Shown: piece by piece, positions 8,011 through 16,583 of the stretch
Layout of the letters: each line of letters opens with the position of its first letter
Numbering within the stretch: position 1 is the first letter of the stretch
NCBI GenBank assembly: GCA_038227045.1
Contig: JBBRQD010000071.1
Coordinates: 1 to 30,048, forward strand
Direction: 5' to 3'
From: JANXLS01 sp038227045
Lineage (GTDB): Bacteria; Planctomycetota; SZUA-567; H5-PLA8
DNA: 30,048 nucleotides
Translations under genes and position numbers: made by a program
Notes under the pieces: generated by a model
The model's input: the letters and a program-made list of their open reading frames with translations, nothing else
The model's database searches: none
What the model was told of the DNA's origin: nothing

Positions 8011-9018
8011 ATGGCCAGCCTGTTTAATTCCACTCCCAGCCCCGCGACCGGAATCCCGCCGCTCCATGTCGATGCCGACTACGCTCGCGCCGTGCTGCAT
8101 GCCGAGGCACGCGCCATTGCGTCGCTGGAAGAACGCATCGGCTCCGATTTCCTTGAGACCGCGCGCTTGATTCTGAAACTCGGCGTCGCCGGGCGCGTGG
8201 TGGTCACCGGCATGGGCAAGGCTGGATTGATCGGCCAGAAAATCGCCGCGACGTTCGCATCGACCGGCACGCCCGCGCTGTTCATGCACCCGGCCGAAGC
8301 GGTGCACGGCGATTTGGGCATGGCAACTCAACAAGATGTCGCGCTCGCCATCTCCAATTCAGGTGAAACGGAAGAACTTCTGCGCCTGCTTCCCACACTC
8401 AAACGCATTGGCTGCACGATCGTCGCGATTACCGCGTCGAAAGAATCGTCGCTCGGCCGCGCGGCGGATCTGGCGCTCGAAATCGGCAAGATTGAAGAAC
8501 CCTGTCCGCTGCGCATGGCACCGAGCGCGTCGACCGCCGCGCTGCTGGCGATGGGCGACGCGCTGGCCTTGAGCGTATTGAAAGCACGCGGCTTTACGCG
8601 TGAGGATTTCGCCAAGCTGCATCCGGCCGGCTCGCTCGGACGCGGCCTGTTGCAAGTCGTCGATGCGATGCGCAAGACCGATCGCATGGTGCTGGTTAAA
8701 GAGCCAATCACCGTCGGCGAAGCGCTCGCGGCCATGGCTCGTCCGCCGCGAAACGGGGCGGCGGTCGTCGCCGATTCCGATGGCCGGCTGCGCGGAATTT
8801 TCACGCATGGCGACTTCGGCCGATTGGTGCTGCAAAATCCGAACACGATCACGCAGACCATCGGGCAGCACATGACCAGCCCCTGTAAATTCGTGCGCGG
8901 CGACGCGCTGGTCGTCGATGCGCAACAATTGATGCACGAAAAACGCATCAATGCGCTCCCGGTGGTCGATAACGATATGCGAGTCTTGGGGCTGCTGGAT
9001 ATTCAGGATTTGGTTTAG
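8011..9018 (+). CDS. kdsD: Arabinose-5-phosphate isomerase (KpsF/GutQ family)
   Basis: It interconverts ribulose-5-phosphate and arabinose-5-phosphate, the first committed step to Kdo for LPS. The 335-aa length is typical. The SIS domain shows VVVTGMGKAGLIGQKIAATF, HPAEAVHGDLGM with the active-site His, and SNSGETEELL. Two CBS domains follow (VVADSDGRLRGIFTHGD and LPVVDNDMRVLGLLDIQDLV). KLHPAGSLG is the family junction motif. kdsC follows 19 bp downstream, so the two form an operon. The AAGGAG at 7988-7993 lies 17 nt from ATG 8011, further than usual. No in-frame alternative start fits it better. Confidence 0.95.
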   Translation: MASLFNSTPSPATGIPPLHVDADYARAVLHAEARAIASLEERIGSDFLETARLILKLGVAGRVVVTGMGKAGLIGQKIAATFASTGTPALFMHPAEAVHGDLGMATQQDVALAISNSGETEELLRLLPTLKRIGCTIVAITASKESSLGRAADLALEIGKIEEPCPLRMAPSASTAALLAMGDALALSVLKARGFTREDFAKLHPAGSLGRGLLQVVDAMRKTDRMVLVKEPITVGEALAAMARPPRNGAAVVADSDGRLRGIFTHGDFGRLVLQNPNTITQTIGQHMTSPCKFVRGDALVVDAQQLMHEKRINALPVVDNDMRVLGLLDIQDLV

Positions 9019-9026
9019 TCCTATAT

Positions 9027-9031
9027 AGGAG
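9027..9031 (+). promoter_or_regulatory. Ribosome binding site deciding the TTG start of kdsC
   Basis: AGGAG lies 6 nt upstream of TTG 9038. No ATG lies at a suitable distance in this frame, so the TTG start is well supported. Confidence 0.7.
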
Positions 9032-9037
9032 TACGCA

Positions 9038-9625
9038 TTGGATTTGAGTGCCTTCTCAGCCGATCTTCGTCCGGGCATGCGCGGCGCCCCGACACAAGAG
9101 GCGCTGCGGGCGTTGAAAATCGTCATATTCGACGTGGACGGCGTGCTCACGGATGGCCGGATCATCCTCGACGATAAGGGTGTGCAGTCGAAGTTTTTTC
9201 ATGTGCGCGACGGTGCGGGCATCACCTTGCTGCAAAACAGCGGATTGATGGCCGCGATCATCACCGGGCGTTCGTCGAATGTGGTTGATGTTCGGGCGAA
9301 AGAATTGAAAATACCGCCGGTGCGCGTGTGCCAGGGTGCGAAAGTCAAATTGCCGGTGTTCAACAAATTACTCAAAGACCTGGACCTAAAGCCGCACGAG
9401 GCGCTGTTTATGGGCGATGACCTGATCGACCTTCCGGTCCTAAACGAAGCAGGCGTGGCGTGCTGCCCGTCGGATGCGTCGGCCGAGGCCATGCAGGCTT
9501 GTCATGTGGTTTCGACAAAGCCCGGCGGTCTCGGAGCCGCGCGGACGATCTGCGAATTTGTATTGAAAGCCCGCGACGATGGCAGTTGGGATCGGGCGCT
9601 TGACATCTATTTGGGACGCGCATGA
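9038..9625 (+). CDS. kdsC: 3-deoxy-manno-octulosonate-8-phosphate phosphatase (HAD)
   Basis: It dephosphorylates Kdo-8-phosphate to Kdo in the cytoplasm. The protein has 195 aa and belongs to the short C0-type HAD family of tetrameric phosphatases. Motif I is FDVDGVLTDGRI, motif II is IITGRSS, the motif III Lys lies in CQGAKVKL, and motif IV is MGDDLIDLPVL. Translation starts at TTG 9038. The stop overlaps the start of the next gene as ATGA (9622-9625), so the downstream OstA-like protein is probably translationally coupled. The order kdsD-kdsC followed by LPS-transport-type proteins mirrors the proteobacterial kdsD-kdsC-lptC-lptA order. Confidence 0.95.
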   Translation: MDLSAFSADLRPGMRGAPTQEALRALKIVIFDVDGVLTDGRIILDDKGVQSKFFHVRDGAGITLLQNSGLMAAIITGRSSNVVDVRAKELKIPPVRVCQGAKVKLPVFNKLLKDLDLKPHEALFMGDDLIDLPVLNEAGVACCPSDASAEAMQACHVVSTKPGGLGAARTICEFVLKARDDGSWDRALDIYLGRA

Positions 9626-12600
9626 AGAAGAGCAAGAAAAATACGTCGGCCGAATGGGTTCTGGCAGTGCTGGCTCTGATGCTCTGCGGGAGCGCTCGTG
9701 CCGAAACTGCCAACCTCAATGATGTCACGGCGCGCGACGTCGTCGTCGTCGATTTGGAGCACCCCGACCAGCCGTTTGACACCCGCGCGCCCAGCACTCA
9801 ATTCGTTTCGCCGGATGGTGAAAAAATCTGGAATATGGCGAAGGGCCGCGCGTTGACCAAGTCGCAGGGCCGCAGCGGCGGCATCTTCGATTTCAACGTC
9901 GTACCCGACGATTTCATCTCCGCGACCAATTTCTACAACGAGCGCTTCGATCCGGGCGAAACCACCGAAAACATGACTGTCGTGCTTTCCGCCGCCGAAG
10001 CCCGGCGCAACGGCAAGAAGCTCGAACTCACCAAAATGCGCATGATTTATTTCATCAGCGATGCGCCGTCGGGAAAATCCCAACCAGGCGACCCGCCTTT
10101 GCCCGGAGTAAAAGCGAAGCCCGCCAAAGCCAAGCCCAAGGCCGGCGCGCCGGGAAAACCGGGCGACAAGAAGGACAAGAAGGCCGCGGCAACCGCCGAA
10201 GGGCCAATGGCCATTCCCAGCGGCGGGCGCGTCGTCATCACCGCGCCGAAATGCGAGATCGATCTTGAAACCAACGAAGGCTTTGCGTCGGGCGGGGCGA
10301 GCGTCGAAATTTTCCAGAAGCCCGAAGAAGGCAAGGCGCCGAAATGCAACGCCAAACTCTTCAGTCCGTTCTTGCGCTGGCGCAGTTGGAACGAAGCCGC
10401 GACGGGTTCGACCGAGATTGTGATGTACGCGTGCAGCAACAATCCGGACGAAGCCGACCCCGAAGTCTGGGGCACGTTTCTCGTGCCCCAGCCCACCGGA
10501 CCGGATTCGGACATTAAAGTTCGCGGCAAGGGCATGATCTTCGAGAGCGGCAAGTACGACCGCCCCACGCCCGTTTACGACGAAGAAGGCCGCACTGCGG
10601 GCACCAGCCTGGTGGCGCGCAGCAAGGCCTATTTCCACAGCACTATTTCAACCGAAATGACGGCCTCGGCGATCACTTCGCTGATGCCCTTCCAGGGCGA
10701 TCCCAACGCGGCCAAAGACGCTGCGAAAAAAGATGCGCCCAAAAAAGACGACAAGAAGGATGATAAAAAAGTCGCCGACAAAAAGACGGGCAAGAAAAAG
10801 CAGCCCGTCGAGCCGGAACCCTACAAAACGGTCGTCTCCTGCAATGGTCCGGCGATCTTCGATATGGCCTACGTGCCGCACAAAGTCAATACCGTGAGCG
10901 CCGATCCAGAAGCCAAGGGCGACGCGGTCGATCTCGATCTCAAACCGATGTTCATGGGCAAGCGCTTCGAATTTCTCAACAACGTCAACTTGATCAAGAC
11001 GCCGGTCAAGGAGAAGCCGCCGGAACCGGGTGGCGTGGACATGGCCACGCACATGTCCTGCGGCCATTTGCGCATTCAGTATCCCCCGAATGCCATGCCC
11101 AGCATGAATTCGTTCCCGGACTATTCCGAAGCCATCGGCGGCGTGAAAATGTTCGGCTATAAAGAACCCGATCCGCCCGAGCCGGGGATGCCGCCCGAGC
11201 CGCCGGAGCCGTTCAGCATCGAATGCGAGCGCATGTATCTCGACGGTCCCAGCGACAACATGTTCCTCGTCGCCTCCGAGGACGCCACGGAAGAAAAAGG
11301 CAATCTTGCGTTCGTCAAATATACGTCCGGCGCGGCGTTCGCCCAGCAGTTCTGTTACCGCCGCAAAACACAGACGCTGACCATGCCCTCCGAAGGGCGC
11401 AAGAAAATGATCATTCATCCCGTCGCCATGGGCGCGGCCGGCGGCGTCAAGACGCTCGCGGACGTTCAGCCGGCCACACCCGCCGGCACCGCTCCGGTGC
11501 CGACGCCACCCACGCCCGGCCTGATGGCCGGCGGCGATACGTTCATCTCCTGGTCCGGCCCGCTCTCCCGCGAACTGCGCCGGATTCCCGTGCCGCACAA
11601 ACACGATATCCTCAAAGAAGTCCTGACGCTTCACAAGGACGTGGTCATCGAACAGCCCGACAACGGCCTCAAGATGTACGGCGAATTAATTCGCCTTCAC
11701 AGCGACGCGGTCACGAAACAGCCGGAGTATATTTACGCACAGGACAATGTTGACATCTACATGGGTGAACTCCAGGCGCGCGGTTATATCGTGACCATCG
11801 AAATGGCCAGCGACGAATCCGGCAAGGAAACGAAGAACCTGATCACCATTCTCGGCAACCGCAAACTCGGCATCAAAGCCGACGTCTTCCGCGGCGGCGG
11901 CAACGCGGTCCGGTCCGATAAATTCATCATCGACAAACTCACCGACAATTTCGACGCCTTCGGCGGCGCGGTCGCAGTGGTCAAGTCAGACACCCCGCCT
12001 CCCCCGCCCTCCGATCAACCCAAGCCGCCCGAAGCCGCGCAGGGCGCCAGCGGGCTTGTCAGCAGCATCAAATTCGACACCGGCAGCGATATTTTCATTC
12101 AATGCGACGGCCCGTTCAGCCAGAACGCGCAGACCCACGTGGTCACCGCCGAAGGAAACGTGCTCATCCGCCAAACCGGGTTGAACCTCTTGTCAGACCG
12201 CGTCAAAATCACGCTCGACGATCCGCCCCCGCCCGAAGACCCGAATGCGCCGAAGAATCCGTCCGATCCAAAAGATCCAAAGAACGCGAAAGCGCCTGCC
12301 GCTGCAGACGACAAGAGCAAGTTGAACGGCGCAGGCTCGAACGGCAGCGCCCCGCGGACGCCGCCCGCAAAACCCGCCACGCCTCCGGCGAAACCGGGCG
12401 CACCCGCCGCACCGGGCCAGCCGCCGCCCGCCGCATCCAACGATTTCTTCTCCAGCGGTTTGAAATCGCTCGAATGTTTCGGCATGGTCGAACTGGCCAC
12501 CGACGACAAGCTGATTCACTGCGACAAACTGAAATTCGACGCGAAGAACGAAAGTTCTTTTCTCGAAATGGACGATGTCGAGGACGATGTGCGCGTCTAC

Positions 12601-12774
12601 ATCCACGGGGAAGACGGCGCCGACAAAGTGCTCTGTGCGCGCAAAAATCTGTTGCTCAATCAAGCCACCGGCACATTCACACCCGGCGGACAACTCTTGA
12701 TTCTTCCTTACAAAATAACGACACCCACTCCGCGCAGCAGCGGCAACAGCCCAGCCCGGGCACCGGCGAAATGA
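9622..12774 (+). CDS. Large secreted OstA/LptA-like protein, 1050 aa
   Basis: It sits where lptC lies in Proteobacteria but is five times larger. A signal peptide (about 1-28, LMLCGSARA/ET) directs export. The mature protein alternates beta-rich segments with low-complexity linkers: Lys/Ala/Pro near 160-190, Asp/Lys at about 360-395, and Pro/Ala at about 870-940. Phrases such as LHKDVVIEQPDNGLKMYGE (about 667) and VVTAEGNVLIRQTGLNLLSD (about 836) have the 'x-a-x-G-n-V-x-i' pattern of OstA/LptA jellyroll strands. From about residue 637 the protein is collinear with the whole next gene product: GPLSREL with VLTL, an FIQCDGPF block, DDPPPP, and LECFGMVEL with HCDKLKF. A role in periplasmic LPS transport or outer-membrane assembly is likely from context but unproven. 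It overlaps kdsC by 4 bp. Confidence 0.85.
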   Translation: MKKSKKNTSAEWVLAVLALMLCGSARAETANLNDVTARDVVVVDLEHPDQPFDTRAPSTQFVSPDGEKIWNMAKGRALTKSQGRSGGIFDFNVVPDDFISATNFYNERFDPGETTENMTVVLSAAEARRNGKKLELTKMRMIYFISDAPSGKSQPGDPPLPGVKAKPAKAKPKAGAPGKPGDKKDKKAAATAEGPMAIPSGGRVVITAPKCEIDLETNEGFASGGASVEIFQKPEEGKAPKCNAKLFSPFLRWRSWNEAATGSTEIVMYACSNNPDEADPEVWGTFLVPQPTGPDSDIKVRGKGMIFESGKYDRPTPVYDEEGRTAGTSLVARSKAYFHSTISTEMTASAITSLMPFQGDPNAAKDAAKKDAPKKDDKKDDKKVADKKTGKKKQPVEPEPYKTVVSCNGPAIFDMAYVPHKVNTVSADPEAKGDAVDLDLKPMFMGKRFEFLNNVNLIKTPVKEKPPEPGGVDMATHMSCGHLRIQYPPNAMPSMNSFPDYSEAIGGVKMFGYKEPDPPEPGMPPEPPEPFSIECERMYLDGPSDNMFLVASEDATEEKGNLAFVKYTSGAAFAQQFCYRRKTQTLTMPSEGRKKMIIHPVAMGAAGGVKTLADVQPATPAGTAPVPTPPTPGLMAGGDTFISWSGPLSRELRRIPVPHKHDILKEVLTLHKDVVIEQPDNGLKMYGELIRLHSDAVTKQPEYIYAQDNVDIYMGELQARGYIVTIEMASDESGKETKNLITILGNRKLGIKADVFRGGGNAVRSDKFIIDKLTDNFDAFGGAVAVVKSDTPPPPPSDQPKPPEAAQGASGLVSSIKFDTGSDIFIQCDGPFSQNAQTHVVTAEGNVLIRQTGLNLLSDRVKITLDDPPPPEDPNAPKNPSDPKDPKNAKAPAAADDKSKLNGAGSNGSAPRTPPAKPATPPAKPGAPAAPGQPPPAASNDFFSSGLKSLECFGMVELATDDKLIHCDKLKFDAKNESSFLEMDDVEDDVRVYIHGEDGADKVLCARKNLLLNQATGTFTPGGQLLILPYKITTPTPRSSGNSPARAPAK

Positions 12775-12795
12775 GAAATCCACAGAAAGTTGGGT

Positions 12796-12817
12796 GGCCC
12801 AGCCCTTGGGCTGGGTC
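12796..12817. repeat. CCCAGCCC-TT-GGGCTGGG hairpin
   Basis: An 8-bp perfect stem (12798-12805 / 12808-12815), extendable to 10 bp with one G-T pair, and a TT loop. It lies in the 118-bp gap between the two OstA-like genes. No T-tract follows. A smaller GTCGC/GCGAC palindrome follows at once. I recall similar GGCCCAGCCCTTGGGC sequences as dispersed repeats in planctomycete-type genomes, but their function is unknown. Confidence 0.55.
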
Positions 12818-12892
12818 GCGACAGCGACAAGAAGCCTCTCCCACGTCTATCGAATTTGAGGAAAAGTATCCGGAAACAAAGAGACCTTAAAA

Positions 12893-14476
12893 ATGTTAAA
12901 AATACGAATACACATCGCCCGCCCTTCCATATTCCCACTGCTCTGTCTCAGCGTCGTCCTCTGCGCATCTCTGCGTCCTCTGCGGTTAAAAAATCTTTCG
13001 GCAGGAGAGGCAGCCCCACCACCCCCTCTTACGGTTACAGCCGATGCTCCGAAGCCCGTGCCGCCGAAGATCAACGACAACGAACTGGATCGTGTGGTCG
13101 TCGCGCCGGCGCAAAAATTTCCCTGGACGGGCAAACCGCTGCCGCCGCCTGCCGTCAAAGTCAAACCGCCCGGAAACAATGCGCCGGGAACCCCGCCTGC
13201 CCCAGGGTCCGATTCGCCCATGGACATGAGCGGCGACATGATCATCAAAGCCTTCGGCCCATTCATTCGCGAAGAGAAAAAATCCACCCCGGCGCTCGAA
13301 CTCCCCGATAAGGAAGTGCTGACGCTGACTCAGAACGTCGAAATCGAAATGCTCGAAACCAAATCGGTTTTGCGCGGCGAAAAAATCATCATTTACAAGG
13401 ATATGAAAACGGGCGAGACCGAACTGGTCGAAGCCAAAGGCAACGTCCAGCTCGTCTCGCCCGAGCGCACCGGCAAAGGCGAATTGATGCGTTTCGAGAT
13501 GTTGAAGGGGCCGAACGGCGAGGTGCTTAAGAATCAGTTCACGCTCATCGGCGATGCCACGAGCGGAAAAAAGGCGACGCTGTGGCTGCGAAAGGATCCG
13601 GCCGACCCAACCAAGATAGATGTCATCGAGGCCACGCGGTTCGTGCGCGACGAGCGCCTCGACACCTTCAAAGCTACCGGTTCCCCCAATGCGGTCATCA
13701 CGATGGCGGACGACACGGACCCCGCAGCCGATAAGAAGGGCGCGCCACCAACTGGCAAGCCCGGAATCACGCTCGGCGCTCCGGCCCCGGAAAAGCCGGC
13801 ACCTAAGGCGGCGCCCAAACCCGCCGCTGGAGCGAGCGGCGGAATGGGAAGCATGAGCATGTCGGGCGGCGGAAAAGTCAATATGCGCGCCGACGCTGAA
13901 TTGTTCTTCGATGGCCCGACCGGCAAATTGAAACTCACGCGCAACGTCGTGTTTATCAAAGAAGGCGTCAATCCCGGCGAAGGCGTCAAGATGTGCGCCG
14001 ACGATGCCATCGTCACGCTGGACGTGCCTCCGCCCGGGCAAGTGGTGAATCCGGGAAGCGCTTTTGGTGGCGACATGAAGACGATTGAGTGCTTCGGACG
14101 CGTCGAAATCAAGTCAGGCATCAGCACCATTCTCTGCGACAAAATGAAATTGGACCAGGAGCGCAACATCCTCTACATGGAAATGAACAACCCGGCGGAC
14201 GCCGTCCTCGTCTTCAATTCAGACCAGCCGCTGGGCGGCAGCATCATGATAGCCCCGAAGACATTGAAGATGAATCTGGACACGCGCGAGCTTGAAGCCG
14301 GCGGCCCGATGAAGACGAAATCGTTCGCCGGTCCGCCCGGCTCCTACCGCGGCAATGGCCCCAAGCCCGAGGACATCAAGCCGCTGGTCGACCCCAAGGC
14401 CAAATCCAGCCCATTCGTCGATCCAAAAACAGCCAAGCCCGCCAGCGGCAGCGTGCTGGGAGACGTGAAAAAATAG
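12893..14476 (+). CDS. Secreted OstA/LptA-like protein, 527 aa
   Basis: It occupies the lptA position downstream of kdsC. The N-terminus (to about 38) is hydrophobic and signal-like, but part of it is encoded by a CTCTGCG repeat, so the start is less certain than usual. A Pro-rich linker follows, then an OstA-like region: GPFIREEK (about 119) with VLTLTQNVEIEM (about 142), ETELVEAKGNVQLVSPERTG (about 177), ATRFVRDERLDTFKATG, a Pro/Ala linker (about 285-320), LKLTRNVVFIKEGVNPGEG, LDVPPPG, and IECFGRVEIKSG with LCDKMKLDQERN (about 397). All main blocks have counterparts in the same order in the second part of the preceding protein. A periplasmic bridge or outer-membrane role is inferred. No lptB ATPase gene follows. 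Confidence 0.83.
   Translation: MLKIRIHIARPSIFPLLCLSVVLCASLRPLRLKNLSAGEAAPPPPLTVTADAPKPVPPKINDNELDRVVVAPAQKFPWTGKPLPPPAVKVKPPGNNAPGTPPAPGSDSPMDMSGDMIIKAFGPFIREEKKSTPALELPDKEVLTLTQNVEIEMLETKSVLRGEKIIIYKDMKTGETELVEAKGNVQLVSPERTGKGELMRFEMLKGPNGEVLKNQFTLIGDATSGKKATLWLRKDPADPTKIDVIEATRFVRDERLDTFKATGSPNAVITMADDTDPAADKKGAPPTGKPGITLGAPAPEKPAPKAAPKPAAGASGGMGSMSMSGGGKVNMRADAELFFDGPTGKLKLTRNVVFIKEGVNPGEGVKMCADDAIVTLDVPPPGQVVNPGSAFGGDMKTIECFGRVEIKSGISTILCDKMKLDQERNILYMEMNNPADAVLVFNSDQPLGGSIMIAPKTLKMNLDTRELEAGGPMKTKSFAGPPGSYRGNGPKPEDIKPLVDPKAKSSPFVDPKTAKPASGSVLGDVKK
12959..12997 (+). repeat. CTCTGCG repeat inside the OstA-like N-terminus
   Basis: Three copies of CTCTGCG (12959-12965, 12969-12975, 12978-12984) are followed by GTTAAAAAATC. 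This matches the general form of a dispersed intergenic repeat known from several bacterial genomes. Here it lies in frame within the signal-peptide region, encoding CASLRPLRLKN. Confidence 0.55.
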
Positions 14477-14484
14477 ATGACGAA

Positions 14485-14544
14485 ATAATTGTGGTGCAGA
14501 CTTCCAACCTGCATGGTCGGATTCACCGTGCGCGGAACAATTAG
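14485..14544. repeat. Family A palindromic repeat, copy 2
   Basis: It begins ATAATTGTGGTGC (14485-14497) and ends ACAATTAG (14537-14544), the same ends as the copy at 6065-6127, with a different interior that includes a GCAG/CTGC hairpin. It starts 9 bp after the OstA-like stop codon and ends 38 bp before the MBL gene, filling most of the 105-bp gap. Confidence 0.6.
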
Positions 14545-14581
14545 TCGCGGCGCGGTGTAACAACGATCAGGAGACCTCATT

Positions 14582-16456
14582 ATGGCCCGCTTCGTTCAAA
14601 TCGCCGCCGACCTGTTCCGCTGGACCGACACTTGCAACGCCTATGTGCTGCGCGACGGCGACACGGCGCTGCTGATCGATCTGGGCGACGGCAGCGTGCT
14701 GGATGCGCTGGGCGAAATCGGCGTGAAACGCGTCGAGTGGGTCTTCTTTACGCATCACCACCGCGAACAATGCCAGGGCGCGGCGAAATTGCGCGGACTC
14801 GGCGCGCAGGTTGCAGTGCCCGCGCTTGAGCGCGCGTTCTTCGAAAACCCATTGTCGTTCCGCAAAATGAAACCGACACTCGGCGACGCGCACACCATCC
14901 ATGGCGCGAGTTATCTGCGGCCGCCCCTCGAACCGATTCCCATTGCCAAAGCCTTTTCCAAGATGGACGATTTCACCTGGCACGGCCGCGAGATCTGGTG
15001 CGTCCACACCGGCGGCAACAGCCCCGGTCACATGGCGTATCTGCTCAAGCAGGACAACCGTTTTGTGGCGTTCAGCGGCGATTTGATGCTCGACGGCGCG
15101 AAGATGCACACGTGGTTCGACACCGAAATGGACTACGGTTTCGCGAAGGGCATTTACGAACTCGGCAATGGCGCCGCGCAACTCGCCGGCTACGATCCGG
15201 CGCTTTTTCTGCCCGCGCACGGCCCGGCGATTCACGACGGGCGCAAGCCGCTCCTGGAGTACGTCGAGAAACTGAAAAAGCTCGCAGCGCTGTACGTGCG
15301 CGGATGGGACATTTTTCGCTTCGCCGGCTGCGATCAGGACACGATCAGCCGTCCGACGGCGGTACCCCATCTCTGGCAGGTAACGCCGCATCTTTATAAA
15401 TTCCGCGGCCCCGAATACTGGGTTAATTTTCACATGCTGCTGGCTGACAGCGGCCATGCGTTGGTCTTCGATTGCGGGCTTTTCGACCGCGCCTTTCTCG
15501 ATCGCTCCATCGAACTGATGAAGGCGCGCCTGGGCCTCAAAACCATCGACGCCATTTTCATCACGCACATGCACGGCGACCACGCAATGGACTCCGGCTA
15601 CGTCCGCCAAAAGTACGGCGCGAAGCTGTGGGGAATGGAAGGCGTCGTCGACAAATTCGAACGCGCCTGGGACTACGATCTCGCCGCGCTTTTACCGTCG
15701 TACAACGATCGCGGAAAGCCGGACTTGCTTGAACCGTTGAAGTTCGACCGCGTGATCCGCGACGGCGAAACGATTGCCTGGGAAGGCTACGCGCTCAGCG
15801 TCGATTGGATGCCGGGGCAGACTAAATTTCACTCGTGCATACACGGCGAAATCGACGGCAAGCGCGTCGCGTTCACCGGCGACAACGTCTGCGCCAACAC
15901 CAGCGATCCGAGTCAAGGCGGCAACGAGGGAGTGGTCGCGCGCAACGGCGGCGCGTTGGAGGAGGGCTATCTTTACGCCGCGAATTATCTGCACGGCATC
16001 GCGCCGGATTTGCTGCTCGGCGGACATTGCTGGGCGATGGAAAATCCGAAGGAACTGATCGAGCGTTTCCGGCAGCGCATGGTGGCCTTGCGCGACGCGT
16101 TCCTGTCCTTGAGCGTCGAAGACGATTATCGCTACATGTTCGATCCATATTGGGTGCAGGCGCTTCCATTCCGCATCAGCGTCAAACCCGGAACGACGGC
16201 GGAAGTGCGCGTGCTGGTGCGAAATTATCGCGAGCAATCGCAGAAGCACCGAATCGAGATTCACACTCCGCCGGGAATCGTGGCCGAGCCTGCCGTGCTG
16301 GAAGGCGAACAAAAACACGCAGGCCATCAATCGCATGTCGTAAAACTCCGCGCAACCGCCGACGCCAAAGAAGGTCTCCGAATGGTGGCGCTTGACATCA
16401 CGCGCGACGGAACGCGGCATGGAGAATTGTTTGATTTCATTGTGAACATCGAATGA
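14582..16456 (+). CDS. Tandem metallo-beta-lactamase-fold hydrolase
   Basis: A 624-aa cytoplasmic protein (no signal peptide) made of two MBL domains and a C-terminal beta-sandwich (about 525-624). Domain 1 has degenerate metal motifs: THHHREQCQG (57-66), where HxHxDH has Glu and Gln at the last two positions, and TGGNSPGH with Asn at the usual first His. FSGDLM and PAHGP are kept. Domain 2 has the canonical THMHGDH (about 327-333), FTGDN and GGHCW, but PGQTKFH replaces the usual PGHTxGH. Domain 2 is therefore the likely hydrolase and domain 1 probably structural or substrate-gating. The substrate is unknown. CAGGAGA at 14568-14574 is a good ribosome binding site. It may be co-transcribed with the OstA-like genes. 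Confidence 0.9.
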   Translation: MARFVQIAADLFRWTDTCNAYVLRDGDTALLIDLGDGSVLDALGEIGVKRVEWVFFTHHHREQCQGAAKLRGLGAQVAVPALERAFFENPLSFRKMKPTLGDAHTIHGASYLRPPLEPIPIAKAFSKMDDFTWHGREIWCVHTGGNSPGHMAYLLKQDNRFVAFSGDLMLDGAKMHTWFDTEMDYGFAKGIYELGNGAAQLAGYDPALFLPAHGPAIHDGRKPLLEYVEKLKKLAALYVRGWDIFRFAGCDQDTISRPTAVPHLWQVTPHLYKFRGPEYWVNFHMLLADSGHALVFDCGLFDRAFLDRSIELMKARLGLKTIDAIFITHMHGDHAMDSGYVRQKYGAKLWGMEGVVDKFERAWDYDLAALLPSYNDRGKPDLLEPLKFDRVIRDGETIAWEGYALSVDWMPGQTKFHSCIHGEIDGKRVAFTGDNVCANTSDPSQGGNEGVVARNGGALEEGYLYAANYLHGIAPDLLLGGHCWAMENPKELIERFRQRMVALRDAFLSLSVEDDYRYMFDPYWVQALPFRISVKPGTTAEVRVLVRNYREQSQKHRIEIHTPPGIVAEPAVLEGEQKHAGHQSHVVKLRATADAKEGLRMVALDITRDGTRHGELFDFIVNIE

Positions 16457-16466
16457 ACTGCTTTTT

Positions 16467-16497
16467 AACATCGAATCTCGCGGATCGACGCGGATAA
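16467..16497 (-). repeat. Family B repeat, copy 1 (short, inverted)
   Basis: AACATCGAATCTCGCGGATC followed by GACGCGGATAA. It is the reverse complement of the copy at 16584-16624, with about 10 bp missing internally. With that copy it forms a large inverted repeat between two convergent genes, and a nested pair AGTGAAC (16511-16517) / GTTCACT (16572-16578) lies inside. This accounts for most of the 188-bp gap, and the structure could end transcription from both sides. Confidence 0.75.
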
Positions 16498-16583
16498 AAG
16501 GCATTTTTAGAGTGAACATTCCTCGATTTCGGCGCATAACAACATTGAGGTGTCGGCTTTCTTCGACCTAAGTTCACTAGAAA

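Noticed and set aside
10648..11634. 328-aa minus-strand frame opposite the large OstA-like gene
   Set aside because: It is rich in Arg, His, Gly and Phe, the typical composition of a frame opposite a GC-rich gene. The plus-strand gene has a signal peptide, operon context and homology to its neighbour.
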